Shown here: one piece after another, positions 58,501 to 64,000 of the stretch
Numbering within the stretch: position 1 is the first letter of the stretch
Layout of the letters: each line of letters opens with the position of its first letter
From: Lunularia cruciata
Lineage: Eukaryota; Streptophyta; Marchantiopsida; Lunulariales; Lunulariaceae
Direction of reading: 5' to 3'
DNA length: 64,000 nucleotides
Assembly: GCA_948567375.1 (NCBI GenBank)
Contig: OX419757.1
Span: 67,587,836-67,651,835 of the forward strand
The notes under the pieces: generated by a model
What the model saw: the letters and a program-made list of their open reading frames with translations, nothing else
Database searches by the model: none
Told to the model about the DNA's origin: nothing
Program-made: the position numbers and the translations under genes

Positions 58501-59293
58501 TCATGTTTTTATCTATGTCAATGCTCCTTATGTTCATATTGTGAATATTGTGCAAAAGTATATATCACTTCTCCTTTTATTCTTATTGTGGCTATCATAC
58601 ATAAGTTCAAGAGTTTCTTTGGACTTCATTGATTTGGATTTCTAGGACATATTACTTACTTGACATGTTAATATGGTTTAGGAATGCCAAGATTATCTCA
58701 CAACATGGCTTTTATGAAGAGATCAACACTCTAGAGTGATCTAAACCACAACAAATAATACAGTTCCTTTGATATGAACAATAATTGTTGGCAAATTCAA
58801 CCTACTTCCCAATGAGTCATCTTGTTCACTCTTTCCAAATTGCTTGTATAGTTGACTTACAACAATTTAATAAGTGTGTAGCAAAGACTTAGGAAGAAAA
58901 AATTTATTGCATTGGGATATTAAAGGCTTCATGGCACTTGTTTTGGGGAATTAGATCCAGATTGAAAAATAGTCACAAAAATGCTCACATTTTGAAATGG
59001 ATAAGTGCATGTATTATATTGCAAAATTTCTTGATAAACCAACATGATTGATGGATTTAAGAATATGGTGAATTCTTAGAGTAGATGACATTTAACAGCC
59101 AGCCATTCACCAAGAAAATAGTAGAAAATTCTTATGAGGAGATATCATGGAAGATGACTCAAATTGCATTGGAAAGCCGGTGGAATTATATATGACAGTG
59201 AATAAAATATTTTTGGCATGTAATGGTACGCTCCACAATGTGTGAATGAATGATGGTTGTGTATATTGGTGAATGACTGATTGATGGTGGTGT
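58501..59293. other. Unassigned stretch
   Basis: AT-rich. I see no coding frame of note and no repeat. It may be the decayed rest of the upstream transposon. Confidence 0.4.
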
Positions 59294-59740
59294 TTGCTTA
59301 AGTGGCCAAGTCCAAATTTCCTAAAATGTCAAGCATATTTCATAGCCTTGAAAGGAGATAAAGGGAAGATAGATTCTACTACAATTGAAAGGAGAGGAAG
59401 GGATAAATTTGAAGAGAGGGAATTCAGTCTTGCTTTCTTGGTGATGTTCAAAGGACCAAAAGAGAAAGAGAGGAAATTCAGAAGAAGAGATAAATTTGAG
59501 AAAAAGACAAATCTAGGAAGAGACAAAATAGTAAAAAGACAAGAAAGAGAAAGCAGATTTTTGCTCCTATACTTGTGCAACTTCCCTTGCAACTCCTTGC
59601 CTTCATGCAATCCTCCGTGGAGCTCCTACACTGCTGCAACCTCCTTGCAACTCCTACCTTTCTTGCAACCTCTCTTGGCACTCTTATACTTTTGCAAGCC
59701 CCATTGCAATTCCTATCCTTCTTGCAAAGGGTATGCATGA
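59294..59740 (+). other. Low-complexity open frame, 148 codons, probably not a gene
   Basis: The N-terminal half is Lys/Arg/Glu-rich (FEEREFSLAFLVMFKG, KFRRRDKFEKKTNLG) over purine-rich DNA. The C-terminal half is Cys/Leu/Ser/Pro-rich because it covers a TTGCAA-CTCCT minisatellite. Composition alone explains the openness, and there is no known domain. The opposite strand is equally open over much of it. Listed for completeness. Confidence 0.3.
59565..59735. repeat. Degenerate minisatellite
   Basis: About five to seven degenerate units of 25-33 bp share TTGCAACTCCT or TGCAACCTC, for example CTTGCAACTCCTACCTTTC. Unit length and sequence vary. Confidence 0.65.
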
Positions 59741-60169
59741 ATTAAAAATTACTTTATGTTTATTTACTTTATGCAATGCAAGGAGGAAAATGACGTTTAT
59801 ATGCAACTAAAAATTATTTTTTGTACATTATAGTTGTTGTCTGTTTATTTTAATTGGAAGCTTAATCAAAGGCTTAATAAGGGTTCTATAATTCTAATGA
59901 ACATAATTTTGATTTCCAAAATTTAATTAATAAAACATATCCTTTCTACAACCCCTTGCAAATCCAAACCTAGCTTTCATACAAAACTTCAATACCATCT
60001 TAAAACTTTGTGCAACAAAATAGAACTATTTTTATTATCATTACATAATGTGAATTTTAAAATCATCACTACTATAAGATCTATCTCAAAAAGTGCATGG
60101 ATATAACTCTTGGTCTCCTTGGGGATCTTTCCTCCCCTTAGATATTTAATAAATGCAGCATGGAAGCAT
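59741..60169. other. Unassigned AT-rich stretch
   Basis: Nothing recognised. Confidence 0.4.
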
Positions 60170-61630
60170 TTAGAATTTTTTTCCTCTCTCTAAATTTAAG
60201 CTTTTCAGCTTTGGATTTGTTTTTTCAGCCATTAACATCTTTTCTAATTCTTCCTTTGCTCTGATTTTGTTGGCATTGGACTTTGAATTTGTTTCATGGA
60301 ACATCTTCTTGGATTCTTCCTTAGCTCTAATTTTCTCTAGCTTTTTTAATTCTTGAGCTTCAATTTTCTCCATTTTGCTATCTTGTGGCTTCAATCTTTG
60401 CTAGTTTTATCCTTGCTCTAGTATCCATTACCTCCTTCCTCATATTGCTATGGTTAGCAAAGTCCTATGAAAATCCAGACTTTGATACTGAAGTTTTCAT
60501 AAAACCTTTAGAAATCCTTGTCCTTTTCTAAGAATCACTCTCAACTTCTTTCACTCCTTGTACTAATTTTTTATCTTTGGTGTTTTTTCCTCTCTCAATT
60601 CATCTCCTAGATGGAATATCATTGAATTCAAATGGCAAGGGATGAATGAACCTAAAAGATGCTACACTCTTGTCCTCTAGCTCATCTTCCAAATAGAGAT
60701 TATTAGAAATCTACTTCTCCTTGCATATTGGGAATTGAGAACATATATGGAGTATTCTCAATGGTGAATTTATCTTCCTCCCTAAAATGCTCATTTGTAA
60801 CTCTAGACCTTCCAACTTCTAAGACTCCAATCCTCTCCCCTTCACATGAGCTTAAAAGATCAACAACATTACTCTCATCCCTAACCCTCATATCTAAGTC
60901 ATCAATATTACTCTCATCCTTGTACCTCTATTTAAATCAACAATATTAATCTCATCTCCAAGCCCAATATTTAAAATCTTAGGAGGAGATATATTAGCAC
61001 TATGTCCAAACATAGTGTCCATTATTTAGTAATGAGGAAAATAGTGATTTGGTTTATTGTTGATACATCTATATCCCAATTTAATCTCCCTCTCTTATGC
61101 ACTTTTCCTTCCATCAATGGATCAACTTGTAAACTTGCATATATCTAGCACACTTCTTGAATAATATCTCCTTGTTCATAGTCTCAAGAAACTCAATCCC
61201 AAATTTCATGAGATAAGCGGCCATATAAGAGAATGCAATAGTTTTGGACAAGCCTCTTGGGACAACCCCTATGTATTTGCTTGAAGAGCTTCAAATTCTC
61301 CATGTAGTAAAGAATCCGAGCATAATGTTTAGAGACCATCCAAAACCTTTTATAATTGGGTTTCAGTTTGTTAGCAAGTAGCAAATTTATTCACCTAAGG
61401 AGGCATACTTGATACTCTTATCAATAGCTCTACAAATTGAGAGATCCTAGGTGATGTGGACAAAGATTCAAGACAAAGATACTTGGGATTTTGACTTGAA
61501 GGTGCAATAGATGAGAGTGATGGAATATGTTGTGAACTAATTTTTCAACAAATAGAACCTTCAATGGGATGGGAGGAAATGTAGGGAGAATTGAAGAAAA
61601 AATAACTACTTGAGAACGGCTTTCCATAGT
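60170..61630 (-). pseudogene. Lys/Glu-rich minus-strand coding remnants, possible transposon partner ORF
   Basis: Separate frames lie at 60170-60394 (KMEKIEAQELKKLEKIRAKE, a charged coiled coil), 60703-60891 (acidic, SCEGERIGVLEVGRSRV), 61193-61384 (KPNYKRFWMVSKHYARILY) and 61430-61627. The minus-strand transposase relic at 61980-62770 lies upstream in the same direction. PIF/Harbinger elements usually carry a second ORF encoding a Myb/SANT-type protein with a charged C-terminal helix, and these pieces could be that ORF. I see no definite SANT motif, so this is inference from position and composition. Confidence 0.35.
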
Positions 61631-61979
61631 TCAAATAGTAATGTGTAAGGTCTTAATGTGTGCGGTCAATTGCTACCAAATCTGATTTCTCAAAGTTTGC
61701 AATAACAAGAACCTTAACTCCTCACTTGCAACCCAAAATTTGCCTCTACTTTTCAAACTTAGAGAATAAGATTGTGTCCTTATGTGTACCTTTTCTTCTA
61801 TCATTCCAATAAAACCCTCAAAAAACCTACATATTGGCATTAGTTTCATGTCAGAGTAATTTCATTCCAAACAATGATTCATCTTCAGCTTTTATTTGTC
61901 ACTCTTTGTTGCATCGCAATGACTGATTGGCATATATCCAAAATTGCCTAATAAATATTGATTGCTCTCAAAGGATGAA
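61631..61979. other. Unassigned stretch
   Basis: Between the charged remnants and the transposase relic. No motif recognised. Confidence 0.35.
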
Positions 61980-62770
61980 CAAGGGCCTCAATGATTGGTC
62001 GGATCATATCCTAGACATTTTCAAACATGTCATATCATGACATGATCCAAGCATTCCTATGCAATGCAACCAGGTTCATTAGCCTTCCACTACACTCACT
62101 ATTCAACAAACAAACTTCATGATTACTATGCATTCAATGTCACTTTATGTGGGGAGATCTTTAACTTGCAATAACGTGAATAATCTAGTGCTTGTCATCA
62201 CAGACAACCTAAACAATTATAGAGTAAGTGCACCTTTTTGTTGAAGTATACTTCTTCTATAGTAGACCTATAAGACAAGGGGAACAAAGTATCATCCATT
62301 AGTCTTATACACCCTAGAAATCCTTTCCTTCCCAATACATATGAAATTCTTGCACTCTTCTCAATCCTAGGCAATTACACTTCCTACCTCATAAGAGATA
62401 GAATGGTGATGATTACTCTTTGAGTAAACTTGATGGTAGATCCTACATTAATTCCTCATAAATTCATTTCTCTAGCTACACATGCTCCATTTTAGTTATG
62501 TCCAAATCTATTTAGTGCTAATGCACCATGGAACCATATAGGTGTTTGGTATCTTCCAACTTCCTTCTTCCTTTTAAAGACAACATGCACTTTCAATAAA
62601 TTCACTAAAGCTGCACATGACCCATATCCATCCTCACCAGCTATTTGAAAGCCAACTGATCCAACACAAAAAATAAAATAAAATTATATACAGACTCTAT
62701 ACTTTGTGACATTCTCATTCTATCTTTCAAATGTCTTCTTTTGTGGATAAGTCCACACCAGTTAATAAAG
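61980..62770 (-). pseudogene. PIF/Harbinger-like DDE transposase relic, minus strand
   Basis: Reading leftward, minus-strand frame pieces show: RHLKDRMRMSQ (about 62710-62750), resembling the FRMSR box; ALALNRFGHN and NGACVAREMNL (about 62480-62530); VIITILSLMR; and GRKGFLGCIRLMDDTLFPLS (D1 block, 62274-62330), which keeps the first catalytic Asp region. These are followed by EEVYF and VCDDKH (62188-62206), which keeps the second. The pattern (K)GFxGCIGxMDGTLFPL then VCDDKxRIIH is that of the DDE endonuclease of PIF/Harbinger-type transposons. Scattered stops and shifts make it inactive; the third catalytic residue and termini were not found. It is distinct from the + strand relic at 57840. 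Confidence 0.7.
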
Positions 62771-62960
62771 ATGTCAATGTTATCCACCTCCTCCTTGTCC
62801 TATTCCTCCACGGTCCCTCAATTGTGGAATGTGGAAGCATATTCATTTTTTCAATGCCCTTTGAAGTAGTTTCCATGTACTAAGGTGACGCATTGTAAAC
62901 TAGGGACACCCTTGAACTAGGAATTCTCCACTATCATCGAAGGCTAATTTCAACGATGAA

Positions 62961-63056
62961 TTCTCTAGTCTAACTTCTTTCGATTCTATAAGGAAGTATC
63001 GAATTGCAAACTCTCTAGTCTAACTATTTCCAATCTATAAGTATCGAACTGCAAAC
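62961..63056. repeat. Two-unit tandem repeat, about 48 bp
   Basis: TCTCTAGTCTAACT...AAGTATCGAA(T/C)TGCAAAC occurs twice in direct tandem with a few differences. Confidence 0.7.
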
Positions 63057-63317
63057 TCTATCCGGGACCATCTAATATGGCTTTTGTGAAACTGTCCATT
63101 CCGTGCTATGGCGTTGTCCGGAGGCTAAACTCGATAAAGCCCCAATTTCGAATTGTTGCGATCCATGACACTTATTAGAGAAATTCAAATTTTATTCCTT
63201 CCTCAATCTGTCCAGGCAATTCAAATATGAATAACGAGGGTTAATGAATATTTCCATAATAGCCCATAATCTTTGAGAAACCCGTCAGAATTTTCCGAGA
63301 CCTTCAAAAAAGGGACA

Positions 63318-63338
63318 CGTAGCCGGTTTACGGCTACG
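63318..63338. repeat. Perfect 8-bp hairpin
   Basis: CGTAGCCG, loop GTTTA, CGGCTACG. GC-rich stem in an AT-rich setting. Confidence 0.65.
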
Positions 63339-63379
63339 GGCTATGCACCGTATAAATGTAATGTATCTTGCCTCAATGC

Positions 63380-63398
63380 CCCGTAAAAAATTTACGGG
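63380..63398. repeat. Perfect 8-bp hairpin
   Basis: CCCGTAAA, loop AAA, TTTACGGG. The CCGTAAA theme also forms the hairpin at 2814-2842 near the other end of the window. Confidence 0.65.
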
Positions 63399-64000
63399 AC
63401 CTCCCTTATATTTCCTTTCCGGAATGGTTACTGCCGCGACATGCAATTGAAACCCCGTAATGGACTCGTTATTTGATGGACGAAGTGGAATTTCATGTGT
63501 CAGGCCGTGACTCCCATAGATCTCTCAGGTTCGTTCAGGACTTGACCAAGGCTAAGTCAGGTTAGCTGGGTTCCGTTAACCTTGACCAAAGTCAGGTTAC
63601 GTCAAAGTTGATCTTCACTACACGACCCTGATACGGCTGCCCTGCTAAACATAGTTTTCTGAAGGCAAGTTGCAACCAGGAGAGTAGTCCAGTCCAATCT
63701 GGGTTACCTTTGTCGTATTTGGTGAAGCACTTCACCCAGGGTGGCCCGGACTCCATACCACCCGGGTAGGCTTGTCCACGGTTAGGTAGCTTCCCAGGAA
63801 TCATGACGAAATGTTCTTGGGGTGTGATTACAGTACTGTTAGTTATCTACATGGAGTCCAAGTTGTACTGTCAGAAACATAGACTTTAGATCCGGCATTT
63901 GGCGGTATTATTGCTTGAGTGGCCGGTAAATTCCTCGTCATGATGAACAGATGTACCGTAAACGCGAAGAGAATGCTTGTTGGGTTGTTTGGAGTGTTGA

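Larger units (their letters stand above)
62771..64000. other. Unassigned right flank
   Basis: No known gene or element. A 70-codon minus-strand frame (63592-63804) lies in a locally GC-richer stretch rich in CCAGG/CCTGG; it has Trp/Gly/Pro-rich composition (GGMESGPPWVKCFTKY) and no family I know. It may be a fragment of an unrecognised element. Confidence 0.4.

Noticed and set aside
1-64000. CRISPR array, operon or other bacterial systems
   Set aside because: No spacer-repeat arrays, no Shine-Dalgarno-led gene strings; the sequence is clearly plant nuclear.
1-64000. tRNA genes, LINEs or SINEs
   Set aside because: I looked for cloverleaf-type A/B boxes, poly-A-tailed inserts and LINE RT strings and saw none that I could support by eye.

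Overview
This window looks like intergenic DNA from a land plant with a large, slowly turning-over genome. A gymnosperm-like host is my inference. It rests on the mass of old nested Ty3/gypsy elements, plant-type rRNA sequence, an ITS1 of about 0.8 kb (longer than in typical flowering plants), and a fragment that reads like plant mitochondrial rrn26. I find no intact host protein gene.

Layout. 1-3240: unassigned AT-rich DNA with several perfect short hairpins. 3241-47223: one ancient + strand Ty3/gypsy copy ('A'), now in pieces at 3241-5367, 16649-18905, 26674-27519, 32964-33644 and 45081-47223, plus an inverted stretch of the same family at 35945-36347. Younger elements lie between the pieces: E3 (5368-16648, minus, chromovirus), E1 (18906-26673, minus, Tat/Athila-like), E2 (27520-32963, minus, chromovirus) and E5 (about 36895-45080, minus, E2 family). 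E2 and E5 carry further insertions of their own: a solo LTR of family 'L4' in E2, and a solo LTR of the E1 family plus a 2.2-kb unclassified insert in E5. 47224-57640: a second + strand copy ('B') of the A family lies directly behind A.

The main discovery is in A and B. Between the gag/protease part and reverse transcriptase both carry a region resembling a C5-cytosine DNA methyltransferase (motifs I, VI, VIII and IX/X are recognisable). After integrase both carry a Cys/His-rich segment resembling a PHD finger. A retroelement that carried its own DNA methyltransferase and a histone-tail reader is unusual. All copies here are broken fossils.

The second discovery is at 6806-11525. A rearranged block of nuclear 45S rDNA is joined to a mitochondrial-type 26S rRNA fragment and sits as a patch inside the integrase region of E3. 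The order is: 18S middle, then an inverted piece (18S 5' end plus probable 5' ETS), then 18S 3' end, ITS1, 5.8S, ITS2 and 26S 5' end. The rRNA parts show many C-to-T and G-to-A changes, as expected for a silent, methylated copy.

57640-64000: two relics of PIF/Harbinger-like DDE transposases in opposite orientation (57840-58500 plus, 61980-62770 minus), Lys/Glu-rich minus-strand fragments between them, a degenerate minisatellite and unassigned DNA.

Order of events from nesting: A inserted first (B's order relative to A is unresolved), then E3, E1, E2 and E5, then the solo-LTR insertions. By-eye LTR identities are roughly 93% for E1, 93-94% for E2 and the high 80s for E3. At gymnosperm-like substitution rates that implies tens of millions of years; at faster angiosperm rates a few million.
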